Under the pieces are notes generated by a model, which saw nothing but the letters and a program-made list of their open reading frames with translations, ran no database searches and was not told where the DNA came from. Positions 8,193 through 18,062 of a stretch of 64,000 bases of DNA are shown one piece after another (the stretch's first letter is position 1; each line of letters opens with the position of its first letter). A program made the position numbers and the translations under genes. The stretch is from Streptomyces sp. NBC_00557 (GTDB taxonomy: Bacteria; Actinomycetota; Actinomycetes; Streptomycetales; Streptomycetaceae), in contig NZ_CP107796.1 of assembly GCF_036345995.1 (NCBI RefSeq), positions 5,456,001 to 5,520,000 on the forward strand, read 5' to 3'.

Positions 8193-9182
8193 ATGGCCAG
8201 GAAGACTGCGAATGACGACCCTCTCGCCCCGGTGACGCTCGCCGTGGGCCAGGAGGACCTCCTGCTCGACCGTGCCGTGCAGGAGGTGGTGGCCGCCGCC
8301 AAGGCCGCCGACGCCGACACGGACGTACGCGACCTCACCCCGGACCAGGTGCAGCCCGGCACGCTCGCCGAGCTCACCAGTCCCTCGCTCTTCGCCGAGC
8401 GGAAAGTCGTGGTCGTACGCAATGCGCAGGACCTGTCCGCCGACACGGTCAAGGACGTGAAGGCGTATATCGGGGCACCCGCCGAGGAGATCACGCTCGT
8501 GCTGCTGCACGCGGGCGGCGCCAAGGGCAAAGGACTGCTGGACGCCGCGCGCAAGGCGGGCGCGCGGGAGGTCGCCTGCCCCAAGATGACCAAGCCGGCG
8601 GACCGGCTGGCCTTCGTGCGGGGCGAGTTCCGCTCCTTCGGGCGTTCGGCCACGCCCGAGGCGTGCCAGGCGCTCTGCGATGCCATCGGCAGCGATCTGC
8701 GGGAGCTGGCCTCGGCGGTCTCCCAGCTGGTCGCCGACGTGGAGGGGACGATCGACGAGGCGGTCGTCGGGCGGTACTACACCGGCCGGGCCGAGGCCTC
8801 CAGCTTCACGGTCGCGGACCGGGCCGTGGAGGGGCGCACGGCGGAGGCGCTGGAGGCGCTCAGATGGTCGCTGGCGACGGGCGTGGCGCCGGTGATGATC
8901 ACCAGCGCGCTCGCCCAGGGCGTGCGGGCGATCGGCAAGCTGTCCTCCGCGCGCGGGGGGCGGCCGGCGGATCTGGCGCGGGAGCTGGGGATGCCGCCGT
9001 GGAAGATCGATCGGGTACGGCAGCAGATGAGGGGGTGGACACCGGACGGGGTCGCGGCGGCGATGCGGGCTGTCGCCGAGGCCGACGCGGGCGTGAAGGG
9101 CGGCGGCGACGACCCCGAGTACGCGTTGGAGAAGGCCGTCGTGGTGATCGCCCGCGCCGCTCGCTCCCGCGGCCGCGGATAG
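8193..9182 (+). CDS. holA: DNA polymerase III delta subunit (clamp loader)
   Basis: A 329-residue clamp-loader delta subunit that opens the beta clamp for loading. The N-terminal domain has the HolA signature LAVGQEDLLLDRAVQEVV (residues about 13-30). Conserved middle features are PSLFAERKVVVVRNAQDL, then LGMPPWKIDRVRQQMRGW in the C-terminal collar domain. Length matches the family. It is monocistronic here, downstream of the IS element and convergent with rpsT. A DNA-damage-type promoter motif sits just before the start. Its last 9 codons, including the stop, are duplicated in tandem immediately downstream. Confidence 0.92.
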   Translation: MARKTANDDPLAPVTLAVGQEDLLLDRAVQEVVAAAKAADADTDVRDLTPDQVQPGTLAELTSPSLFAERKVVVVRNAQDLSADTVKDVKAYIGAPAEEITLVLLHAGGAKGKGLLDAARKAGAREVACPKMTKPADRLAFVRGEFRSFGRSATPEACQALCDAIGSDLRELASAVSQLVADVEGTIDEAVVGRYYTGRAEASSFTVADRAVEGRTAEALEALRWSLATGVAPVMITSALAQGVRAIGKLSSARGGRPADLARELGMPPWKIDRVRQQMRGWTPDGVAAAMRAVAEADAGVKGGGDDPEYALEKAVVVIARAARSRGRG

Positions 9183-9209
9183 GCCGCTCGCTCCCGCGGC
9201 CCCGGATAG
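9156..9209 (+). repeat. 27-bp tandem duplication spanning the holA stop codon
   Basis: Copies at 9156-9182 and 9183-9209 differ at one base. The first ends with the holA stop codon TAG and the second carries an equivalent TAG. It looks like a slippage duplication that leaves the protein unchanged. Confidence 0.85.
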
Positions 9210-9496
9210 ACGGAGACACCGGGGGCTCCACCGCAGCCCCGCCTGCAGGCTCCACCCCAGCCCCTGTTTGTAAGACAGGTCTCCACCCCAGCCCCCGCTC
9301 GTACAAGTCACTCCGGCATGCCGAAAGCCCCGCCACCCACCCTGGGGAAGGGGAAGCAGCGGGGCCTTCGGTTGGAGCTGGTGGACTCGCACCCGCGTGG
9401 CGAACGCAGGCCGCGTGCGAATCCGGGGTGCCGGTCGGGAGCGGATGAGAGAGGGCCCGCTCTGGGTCCTTCCGGCGGTCAGATCAAAGAGGAGGT
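9183..9496. other. convergent holA/rpsT intergenic region
   Basis: About 310 bp with no gene. It holds the second copy of the 27-bp duplication, a 17-bp element (GGCTCCACCCCAGCCCC and variants) at 9224-9240, 9248-9264 and 9279-9295, a small inverted repeat CCTGT/ACAGG at 9263-9279 and a strong hairpin at 9321-9371. The part at 9372-9496 shows nothing I can name. A tRNA-like look near 9385-9445 does not fold into a cloverleaf. Confidence 0.6.
9321..9371. terminator. bidirectional hairpin terminator between holA and rpsT
   Basis: CCGAAAGCCCCGC at 9321-9333 pairs with GCGGGGCCTTCGG at 9359-9371, a 13-bp stem with one mismatch and a 25-nt loop. There is no U tract, as is usual in Streptomyces. 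It can serve both convergent genes. Confidence 0.65.
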
Positions 9497-9763
9497 TCAG
9501 CCCTTGAGGGACGCGACCTTGGAAGCAAGCGCCGACTTCTTGTTGGCGGCCTGGTTCTTGTGGATGACGCCCTTCGAGACGGCCTTGTCGAGCGCACGCG
9601 CGGCGGCGCGCTGCAGCTCGGTGGCCTTCTCGACGTCACCCGCGGCAGCGGCCTCGCGGGCCTTGCGGATCGCGGTCTTCAGGGAGGACTTGACGGCCTT
9701 GTTGCGCAGCCGGGCCTTCTCGTTGGTCTTGATCCGCTTGATCTGGGACTTGATGTTCGCCAC
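9497..9763 (-). CDS. rpsT: 30S ribosomal protein S20
   Basis: An 88-residue, strongly basic, Ala/Lys-rich helical protein beginning [20 protein letters not shown] and ending [13 protein letters not shown], the standard S20 sequence. S20 binds the 5' and 3' minor domains of 16S rRNA early in 30S assembly. It is divergent from lepA, as in other Streptomyces. The ribosome binding site AAAGGCTCC region lies just upstream of the ATG at 9763. Confidence 0.97.
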   Translation of the reverse strand: MANIKSQIKRIKTNEKARLRNKAVKSSLKTAIRKAREAAAAGDVEKATELQRAAARALDKAVSKGVIHKNQAANKKSALASKVASLKG

Positions 9764-9869
9764 GAAGGAGCCTTTTCAGGTTCAGGCACGGGGCCGCGAA
9801 GGTCCCGTACCGGTGATCCAAAATTGTTTGTCGCGCCTCGCGCTGAGAGGGCATGAGGCACAGCCATCT

Positions 9870-9899
9870 ACAGTACCAGTGGCCCTGCGAGCGGCCCAA
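9870..9899 (-). promoter_or_regulatory. candidate rpsT promoter
   Basis: On the minus strand TTGGGC (9899-9894), 18 bp, then TACTGT (9875-9870) resemble vegetative -35 and -10 elements. Transcription would start about 100 nt before the rpsT ATG. No equally good promoter was found for the divergent lepA. Confidence 0.45.
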
Positions 9900-9988
9900 A
9901 ACGGTGCCCGGTCCCTCCGCGTGGGACCATGGAGACTACGTATCGATCCGACCCGAGGCATAAGGCGCCTCAAGAGACAGGACCCTGC

Positions 9989-11863
9989 GTGCCCGCGACC
10001 CCTAACCATGTGCCCGAGCCGAGCCGTACCGACCCGGCTCTGATCCGCAATTTCTGCATCATCGCGCACATCGACCACGGCAAGTCCACGCTCGCCGACC
10101 GGATGCTCCAGCTGACCGGTGTGGTCGAGCAGCGGCAGATGCGTGCTCAGTACCTCGACCGGATGGACATCGAGCGCGAGCGCGGCATCACGATCAAGTC
10201 CCAGGCGGTGCGTCTGCCCTGGGCCCCCACCGAGGGCCCCGACCAGGGCACGACCCACATCCTCAACATGATCGACACCCCGGGGCACGTCGACTTCACC
10301 TACGAGGTCTCGCGGTCGCTCGCCGCCTGTGAGGGGACCATCCTCCTCGTCGACGCCGCCCAGGGCATCGAGGCGCAGACCCTCGCCAACCTCTACCTGG
10401 CGATGGAGAACGACCTCACGATCATCCCCGTGCTCAACAAGATCGACCTGCCGGCGGCGCAGCCGGAGAAGTTCGCCGAGGAGCTGGCGAACCTGGTCGG
10501 CTGCGACCCGGAGGACGTCCTCAAGGTCTCCGCCAAGACCGGCCTCGGCGTGGACGCGCTGCTGAACAAGGTCGTGAAGGAGATCCCGGCGCCGGTCGGC
10601 GTCGCCGACGCGCCCGCCCGCGCGATGATCTTCGACTCGGTGTACGACTCCTACCGCGGTGTCGTGACGTACGTGCGTGTCATCGACGGCCAGCTCAACA
10701 AACGTGAGCGCATCAGGATGATGTCGACCGGCGCCACGCACGAGCTGCTGGAGATCGGCGTCAACTCGCCCGAGATGCTGCCGGCCGACGGCCTCGGCGT
10801 CGGCGAGGTGGGCTATCTGATCACCGGTGTGAAGGACGTGCGCCAGTCCAAGGTCGGTGACACGGTCACCAGCCAGAACAAGGGGGCGACGGAGGCGCTC
10901 GGCGGGTACAAGGACCCGAAGCCGATGGTCTTCTCGGGGCTGTATCCGCTCGACGGCTCCGACTACCCGGAGCTGCGCGAGGCGCTGGACAAGCTGCAGC
11001 TCAACGACGCCGCGCTGGTCTACGAGCCGGAGACCTCCGCCGCGCTCGGCTTCGGCTTCCGCGTCGGCTTCCTCGGCCTGCTGCACCTGGACGTGATCCG
11101 GGAGCGGCTGGAGCGCGAGTTCGGCCTGGACCTGATCGCCACCGCCCCCAACGTGGTGTACCGCGTGATCATGGAGGACGGCAGCGAGCACACGGTCACC
11201 AACCCGAGCGAGTTCCCCGAGGGCAAGATCCAGGAGGTCTTCGAGCCCGTCGTGCGGGCCACCATCCTGGCGCCCACCGAGTTCATCGGCGCGATCATGG
11301 AGCTGTGCCAGACCCGGCGCGGCACCCTGCTCGGCATGGACTACCTCTCCGAGGACCGGGTCGAGATCCGCTACACCCTGCCGCTCGCGGAGATCGTCTT
11401 CGACTTCTTCGACCAGCTGAAGTCCAAGACGCGCGGCTACGCCTCCCTCGACTACGAGCCCACGGGCGAGCAGAGCAGCTCCCTGGTCAAGGTCGACATC
11501 CTGCTGCACGGCGACAAGGTCGACGCCTTCTCGGCGATCACCCACAAGGACCAGGCGTACGCGTACGGCGTACGGCTCGTCGCCAAGCTGAAGGAGCTGA
11601 TCCCGCGGCAGAACTTCGAGGTGCCGGTGCAGGCCGCCATCGGCTCCCGGGTCATCGCCCGCGAGACCATCCGCGCCATCCGCAAGGACGTCCTCGCCAA
11701 GTGCTACGGCGGTGACATCTCCCGTAAGCGGAAGCTGCTGGAGAAGCAGAAGGAAGGCAAGAAGCGGATGAAGATGGTGGGTTCCGTGGAGGTTCCGCAG
11801 GAAGCCTTCATCGCCGTCCTGTCGAGTGATGACAGTGCGGGGTCGGTCAAGGGCAAGAAGTAA
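9989..11863 (+). CDS. lepA: elongation factor 4 (LepA) GTPase
   Basis: A 624-residue translational GTPase that back-translocates or rescues stalled ribosomes and affects 30S biogenesis. G1 is AHIDHGKST (residues 26-34), followed by the DTPGHVDF G3 and NKIDL G4 motifs. EF-G-like domains follow, with the LepA-specific C-terminal domain ending in a basic tail ([16 protein letters not shown]). The GTG at 9989 was preferred over the upstream ATG at 9929 because AGGA near 9979 sits at proper distance and the family N terminus starts here. A strong hairpin terminator follows. Confidence 0.96.
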   Translation: MPATPNHVPEPSRTDPALIRNFCIIAHIDHGKSTLADRMLQLTGVVEQRQMRAQYLDRMDIERERGITIKSQAVRLPWAPTEGPDQGTTHILNMIDTPGHVDFTYEVSRSLAACEGTILLVDAAQGIEAQTLANLYLAMENDLTIIPVLNKIDLPAAQPEKFAEELANLVGCDPEDVLKVSAKTGLGVDALLNKVVKEIPAPVGVADAPARAMIFDSVYDSYRGVVTYVRVIDGQLNKRERIRMMSTGATHELLEIGVNSPEMLPADGLGVGEVGYLITGVKDVRQSKVGDTVTSQNKGATEALGGYKDPKPMVFSGLYPLDGSDYPELREALDKLQLNDAALVYEPETSAALGFGFRVGFLGLLHLDVIRERLEREFGLDLIATAPNVVYRVIMEDGSEHTVTNPSEFPEGKIQEVFEPVVRATILAPTEFIGAIMELCQTRRGTLLGMDYLSEDRVEIRYTLPLAEIVFDFFDQLKSKTRGYASLDYEPTGEQSSSLVKVDILLHGDKVDAFSAITHKDQAYAYGVRLVAKLKELIPRQNFEVPVQAAIGSRVIARETIRAIRKDVLAKCYGGDISRKRKLLEKQKEGKKRMKMVGSVEVPQEAFIAVLSSDDSAGSVKGKK

Positions 11864-11901
11864 CCAGAGGTAACAGCCGGTTACGTCCACAAACGGGACA
11901 C

Positions 11902-11939
11902 AAGGGGGCCCGCCGTGCGAAAGCGCGGCGGGCCCCCTT
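11902..11939 (+). terminator. intrinsic terminator after lepA
   Basis: A 17-bp stem with one mismatch closes on a GAAA tetraloop: AAGGGGGCCCGCCGTGC at 11902-11918 pairs with 11923-11939. It begins 38 bp after the lepA stop. Confidence 0.85.
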
Positions 11940-12030
11940 ACGTCCGCGGCGCCGTGACGACTGGAAAGTGACTGGCCGAAGCCTCTTACGCAGCGGCCGG
12001 TCGCGGCTTACTCTGATCCCTGCTCGATAG

Positions 12031-12045
12031 TTACTCGCGAGTTAA
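12031..12045. promoter_or_regulatory. palindromic operator candidate upstream of the acyl-CoA synthetase
   Basis: TTACTCGCGAGTTAA at 12031-12045 contains the perfect 10-bp palindrome ACTCGCGAGT flanked by A/T-rich ends. Such symmetric sites are typical of TetR-type regulators of fatty acid genes. It lies about 90 bp before the preferred start of the downstream gene. No regulator gene is adjacent. Confidence 0.45.
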
Positions 12046-12134
12046 ACAGCAGCGCAGCAGCAGCACGAACCCCCACCGTGAGTGAACCCAGCCGCACCGA
12101 GTACGCCGCACCGTCGCGGGCCCCGGAGGATGTC

Positions 12135-14009
<1,875 letters not shown>

Positions 14010-14277
14010 CGAGGGAGAGGTAAGGGCGCGGCCCGGCGAGCGGAGAGCGGCGGGCCCGCCGTGCCTGGCGCGCCCACCCGTCGCAGCCGTACAGCCACGG
14101 CGTCCTGCCCCCTCCCGCCGCGGCCGTACAGCCACGGCGTCCCGCCCCCGCGCGGCGCAGCCGTACGGCGGCGGGACCGGGCCACCCGGACGCTCACCGG
14201 CGCTCAAAAGGCGCCCACTTCTGTCCATTTCGGTAACTCCCCGCTTATGACCGCCCCCTGTCTGTCACTCTGGCCGC
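14010..14277. other. intergenic region before the signalling phosphatase
   Basis: 268 bp with no gene. It contains the 37-bp tandem repeat and a short hairpin GGCGC/GCGCC just after it. The AT-richer stretch around 14218-14250 is a plausible promoter zone, but I could not assign -35 and -10 elements. Confidence 0.5.
14082..14174 (+). repeat. 37-bp tandem repeat (two and a half copies)
   Basis: Units start at 14082, 14119 and 14156. The first two share GCCGTACAGCCACGGCGTCC and differ at few positions; the third is cut short and diverges after GCCGTACGG. The repeat lies in the 268-bp gap between the acyl-CoA synthetase and the phosphatase gene. Confidence 0.8.
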
Positions 14278-16104
14278 ATGGACATGGCGGCCATACCGAC
14301 GCAGAGGGAGAGTGAGCCCCGGGCCAGGGAGGTCCGGGGCCGGGCGACGCTGCCCGGCAGCCCCCTCGCGCCCGGGTCGGCCCGCGCCCTGGTGCAGGCC
14401 ACGCTGGCCGAGGCGCCCGGGGTCTCGGCACGGCTCGTCGACGACGCCCTGGCCGTGGTCAGCGAGCTGGTCACCAACGCCGTCGTGCACGCCGGCACGG
14501 ACGTGGAGGTCGACTGGCGGCTGGAGGAGACCGGCGCGTTCGTCGTGGAGGTGGGCGACCGGCACCCCTCCCGCGCCCCGCGCGACGCCCTCGGCGGCGA
14601 CGGCTCGTACGACACCGCCGAGTACGGGCGCGGCCTGCGCCTGGTCACCACGCTCGCCGAGTCCTGGGGCGTCACCTACCGCGCCGGCGCCAAGACCGTC
14701 TGGGCCCGGCTGCCTCCCGGCGGCGTGGACGGGCCGGACGCCTGCGCGCCGGACGCGGCCCTGGAGGTCGCCGAGGACCTGGCCCCGCAGCCGCACCGCG
14801 CCGACGGCGACCGGGACTGGCTCGGCCGGGGCGCGCTGTCGTTCCTCGCCGAGGCCTCCGACCTGCTCGCCGGACAGCTGGACGAGAACCTGGTCACGGC
14901 GCTCACCGGCCAGCTCATCGTGCCCCGGCTCGCCGACTGGTGCGCGGTGTGGCTGGAGGACGAGGCGACCGTGCGCGGTCGTGCCGCCGGCGGGCCCGAC
15001 CGGGTCTGGCACACCAGCGAGAACCGCATCGAGGAACTGCGCTGCGCCCTGGAGAAGGAGCCGCCCTGCCCCGGCGAGGGCCTGCGCTCCGGCCCGGAAC
15101 CGTACCCCTGGCCCGGACCGGCGCTCGGACCGCAGGGCGCCGACGGCACGGCGCTGGCGTACCGGCTGATCGCGGGCGGGCGGCCGCTCGGCACGCTGGT
15201 CATCGGCCGGTGCGGGCCGGCCGGCTTCCCCGAGGAGGTCACCGGGCTCGTGGAGGACCTCGGCCGCCGGGTGGCCCTGGCGATCGGCGCGGCCCGCCAG
15301 TACGCCCGCCAGGCCACCATCAGCGCGGTCCTGCAGCGCGGCCTGCTGCCCGGCGCGGTCGCCGAGATCCCCGGGGTGAGCAGCGCCCTCGTCTACGAGC
15401 CGTGCGACAAGGGCGGCCCCAGCGGCGACTTCTACGACCTGTTCCCGGCCGGCGACGGCCGCTGGTGCTTCGCCGTCGGGGACGTCCAGGGCAAGGGACC
15501 CGAGGCGGCCGTCGTGATCGGCCTCGCCCGCCCGTGGCTCCGCCTCCTCGCCCGCGAGGGCTACCGCGTCGCCGACGTCCTCGACCGCCTCAACCAGCTC
15601 CTCCTGGACGACGCCACCGAGGCCGCCGACGCCGCCGCGCGCGCCCTGGTCGCGGCGGGCGGCCGGCCGGTGGCCGCCGGGGACGGGCCGCAGACCCGCT
15701 TCCTGTCGCTCCTGTACGGCGAGCTGACGCCGTACGCCGGCGGGGTCCACTGCACGCTCGCCTCCGCGGGTCACCCGCTCCCGCTCGTCCTGAGCCCCGA
15801 CGGCACCGTGCGCACGGCGGCCCGCCCGCAGACCCTGCTCGGCGTCGTCGAGGACGAGACGTACACCAGCGAGAGCATCGACCTGCGGCCCGGCGACAGT
15901 CTGCTGTGCGTCACCGACGGGGTGACCGAGCGGCGTTCCGGCTCCCGCCAGTTCGACGACGGCGACGGCCTGGCCCACGCCCTGTCCGGCTGCACCGGCC
16001 TGAGCGCCGAGGAGATCGCCGAAAGGATCCGCCGCCTGGTCCACGACTTCAGCGGCGGCCCGCCCGAGGACGACCTCGCCCTGCTGGTCCTCCAGGCGGA
16101 GTGA
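14278..16104 (+). CDS. ATP-binding/PP2C-type serine phosphatase (RsbW-SpoIIE fusion)
   Basis: A 608-residue cytoplasmic signalling protein. The N-terminal HATPase_c domain of the RsbW/SpoIIAB anti-sigma kinase type has VVSELVTNAVVHAG at about 60-73 and a G box YGRGLRLV. A GAF-like middle region follows at about 175-345. The C-terminal SpoIIE-type PP2C phosphatase carries GGPSGDFYD (near 380), VGDVQGKGPEAA, ASAGHPLPL, CVTDGVTERR and PPEDDLALL. Metal-binding Asp residues are intact. Such fusions act in partner-switching control of alternative sigma factors, with the phosphatase acting on a phosphorylated anti-anti-sigma protein. No sigma or anti-sigma-antagonist gene lies beside it, so its partners are elsewhere. 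Confidence 0.88.
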   Translation: MDMAAIPTQRESEPRAREVRGRATLPGSPLAPGSARALVQATLAEAPGVSARLVDDALAVVSELVTNAVVHAGTDVEVDWRLEETGAFVVEVGDRHPSRAPRDALGGDGSYDTAEYGRGLRLVTTLAESWGVTYRAGAKTVWARLPPGGVDGPDACAPDAALEVAEDLAPQPHRADGDRDWLGRGALSFLAEASDLLAGQLDENLVTALTGQLIVPRLADWCAVWLEDEATVRGRAAGGPDRVWHTSENRIEELRCALEKEPPCPGEGLRSGPEPYPWPGPALGPQGADGTALAYRLIAGGRPLGTLVIGRCGPAGFPEEVTGLVEDLGRRVALAIGAARQYARQATISAVLQRGLLPGAVAEIPGVSSALVYEPCDKGGPSGDFYDLFPAGDGRWCFAVGDVQGKGPEAAVVIGLARPWLRLLAREGYRVADVLDRLNQLLLDDATEAADAAARALVAAGGRPVAAGDGPQTRFLSLLYGELTPYAGGVHCTLASAGHPLPLVLSPDGTVRTAARPQTLLGVVEDETYTSESIDLRPGDSLLCVTDGVTERRSGSRQFDDGDGLAHALSGCTGLSAEEIAERIRRLVHDFSGGPPEDDLALLVLQAE

Positions 16105-16145
16105 CGGCGGCAGGGTCACGGCGCCGGTGCTGGACAATGGAAGGC

Positions 16146-17378
16146 ATGCCTTCCGCACTCCCCGACGGCGAGCCCGTCCCCGCCGACGGCGCGCTGCCCG
16201 CGCACGCGCTCGCCGGCGCCGCCGAGCGGCCCCTCGGGTTCTATCTCCACGTCCCGTACTGCGCGACCCGCTGCGGCTACTGCGATTTCAACACCTATAC
16301 CGCGACCGAGCTGCGCGGCACCGGCGGCGTCCTGGCGTCCCGCGACAACTACGCCGACACGCTGACGGACGAGATCCGCCTCGCCCGCAAGGTGCTCGGC
16401 GACGACCCGCGGCCGGTGCGCACGGTGTTCGTCGGCGGCGGCACGCCGACCCTGCTGGCGGCCGACGATCTCGTACGGATGCTGGGGGCCGTCCGGGACG
16501 AGTTCGGGCTCGCGCCGGACGCCGAGATCACGACGGAGGCGAACCCCGAGTCGGTCGGTCCCGCCTACCTCGCCACGCTGCGGGAGGGCGGCTTCACCCG
16601 GATCTCCTTCGGCATGCAGAGCGCCCGGCGGCACGTGCTGGACGTCCTGGACCGCACCCACACCCCCGGCCGTCCCGAGGCCTGCGTCGCGGAGGCGCGG
16701 GCGGCGGGCTTCGAGCACGTCAACCTGGACCTGATCTACGGCACGCCCGGGGAGAGCGACGACGACTGGCGGGCCTCGCTGGACGCGGCGATCGGCGCCG
16801 GGCCGGACCACGTCAGCGCGTACGCCCTCATCGTCGAGGAGGGCACGCAGCTGGCCCGGCGGATCCGCCGGGGCGAGGTCCCGATGACCGACGACGACGT
16901 GCACGCGGACCGGTACCTGATCGCCGAGGAGACCCTGAGCGCGGCGGGCTTCGAGTGGTACGAGGTCTCCAACTGGGCCACCTCTCAGACGGGCCGCTGC
17001 CTGCACAACGAGCTGTACTGGCGCGGCGCCGACTGGTGGGGGGCCGGGCCTGGGGCGCACTCGCACGTGGGCGGGGTGCGGTGGTGGAACGTGAAGCATC
17101 CGGGGGCGTACGCGGCGGCGCTCGCCTCCGGCCGGTCACCGGGCGCGGGCCGGGAGCTGCTGTCCGACGAGGACCGGCGGGTGGAGCGGATCCTGCTGGA
17201 ACTGCGGCTGCGGGAGGGGGTGCCGCTGGCCGTGCTGAAGGACGAGGGGCTCGCGGCGTCCCGCCGGGCGCTGGCGGACGGTCTCCTCCAGCAGGGCCCG
17301 TACGACGACGGGCGGGCCGTGCTGACCCTGCGGGGGCGGCTGCTGGCGGACGCGGTGGTGCGGGACCTGGTGGACTGA
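16146..17378 (+). CDS. hemW: HemW-type radical SAM protein (heme chaperone)
   Basis: A 410-residue radical SAM protein with CATRCGYC supplying the three cysteines of the [4Fe-4S] cluster, preceded by GFYLHVPYC. Further signatures are FVGGGTPTLL, NPESV and GMQSARRHVLDVLDRTH. Unlike true coproporphyrinogen dehydrogenase HemN, it lacks the extended N terminus, so the HemW heme-transfer role is preferred. The ATG at 16146 gives the usual N terminus. A GACAAT hexamer at 16133-16138 ends exactly 7 nt before it, suggesting a leaderless mRNA. The alternative ATG at 16137 overlaps that hexamer. Confidence 0.92.
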   Translation: MPSALPDGEPVPADGALPAHALAGAAERPLGFYLHVPYCATRCGYCDFNTYTATELRGTGGVLASRDNYADTLTDEIRLARKVLGDDPRPVRTVFVGGGTPTLLAADDLVRMLGAVRDEFGLAPDAEITTEANPESVGPAYLATLREGGFTRISFGMQSARRHVLDVLDRTHTPGRPEACVAEARAAGFEHVNLDLIYGTPGESDDDWRASLDAAIGAGPDHVSAYALIVEEGTQLARRIRRGEVPMTDDDVHADRYLIAEETLSAAGFEWYEVSNWATSQTGRCLHNELYWRGADWWGAGPGAHSHVGGVRWWNVKHPGAYAAALASGRSPGAGRELLSDEDRRVERILLELRLREGVPLAVLKDEGLAASRRALADGLLQQGPYDDGRAVLTLRGRLLADAVVRDLVD

Positions 17379-17477
17379 TCACTCCTGCGAGCGAATCCCT
17401 CCGGAACGCCGGTTCGGTCCCTAACCTGGTTCGTAGGCTGCCGCCGACCGTACGCGGCGAATGTGGAGGCCACGGAG

Positions 17478-18062
17478 ATGACCGCTGTGGACGAACGTGG
17501 AGTCGCAGAGTTCTTCGAGGGGTTCGAGCCGCCCGACGGACTCAGGGTGGAGCTCCTGCGGGGGGAAATCGTGATGATGGCCAGCCCGGATCTGGTCCAC
17601 AACCTGATCGTGATGCTGCTCGGGAGGCAGATTCCTCTTGAGCACTGGTACAGCCTTCAGACCCAGGATGTCGACATCGTCGACGAGGCCAGCGAGCCTG
17701 TCCCCGATCTTGTGGTCGTCGCACCCGAAATCCTGCCTGCATCGGGCCGGCTGCTCCCGGCCAGTCTCGTCACGATGGTCGTCGAGGTGGTGTCGAAGAC
17801 CAGCGTCGAGCGGGACTACTGCGTCAAGCGCTCCATCTACGCCGCGGGCGGGATCCCCGTGTACCTCATCGTCGATCCGATCATGGCGCAGTGCGTCCTG
17901 CTGACGCGGCCCGAAGGCGAGGGGGAGAGGGCCGACTACAAGGAGCAGACCCTGCGGAAATTCGGCGAACCGCTGCGGATTGAGGCGCTGGGCATCGACC
18001 TGGACAGCAGCGGGTTCGGCACGTTCCCCGACGTCAAGCCGCACCGCTTCCCGCTGCCGTGA
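17478..18062 (+). CDS. Uma2 family (DUF820) putative endonuclease
   Basis: A 194-residue protein of the Uma2/DUF820 group, a PD-(D/E)XK nuclease-like fold common in many paralogues in Streptomyces and cyanobacteria. Likely active-site elements are Asp in VPDLVVVAPE, Glu in VVEVVSKTS and Lys in DYCVKRSIYAAGG. The substrate is unknown. The ATG at 17478 is preferred over GTG 17463 because GGAGG at 17465-17469 is well placed. Its 3' end overlaps the end of the convergent DUF3097 gene by 29 bp. Codon usage is a little less GC-biased than in its neighbours, which fits later acquisition. Confidence 0.85.
   Translation: MTAVDERGVAEFFEGFEPPDGLRVELLRGEIVMMASPDLVHNLIVMLLGRQIPLEHWYSLQTQDVDIVDEASEPVPDLVVVAPEILPASGRLLPASLVTMVVEVVSKTSVERDYCVKRSIYAAGGIPVYLIVDPIMAQCVLLTRPEGEGERADYKEQTLRKFGEPLRIEALGIDLDSSGFGTFPDVKPHRFPLP

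Noticed and set aside
9372..9496. tRNA-like stretch (TGCGAATCC and GGACTCGCACCC) between holA and rpsT
   Set aside because: No acceptor stem, anticodon arm or CCA-adjacent pairing can be drawn; it has only a superficial T-arm look.
9782..11890. Very long minus-strand frame opposite lepA
   Set aside because: It is the high-GC shadow of lepA; lepA has full domain support and the antisense product is low-complexity.
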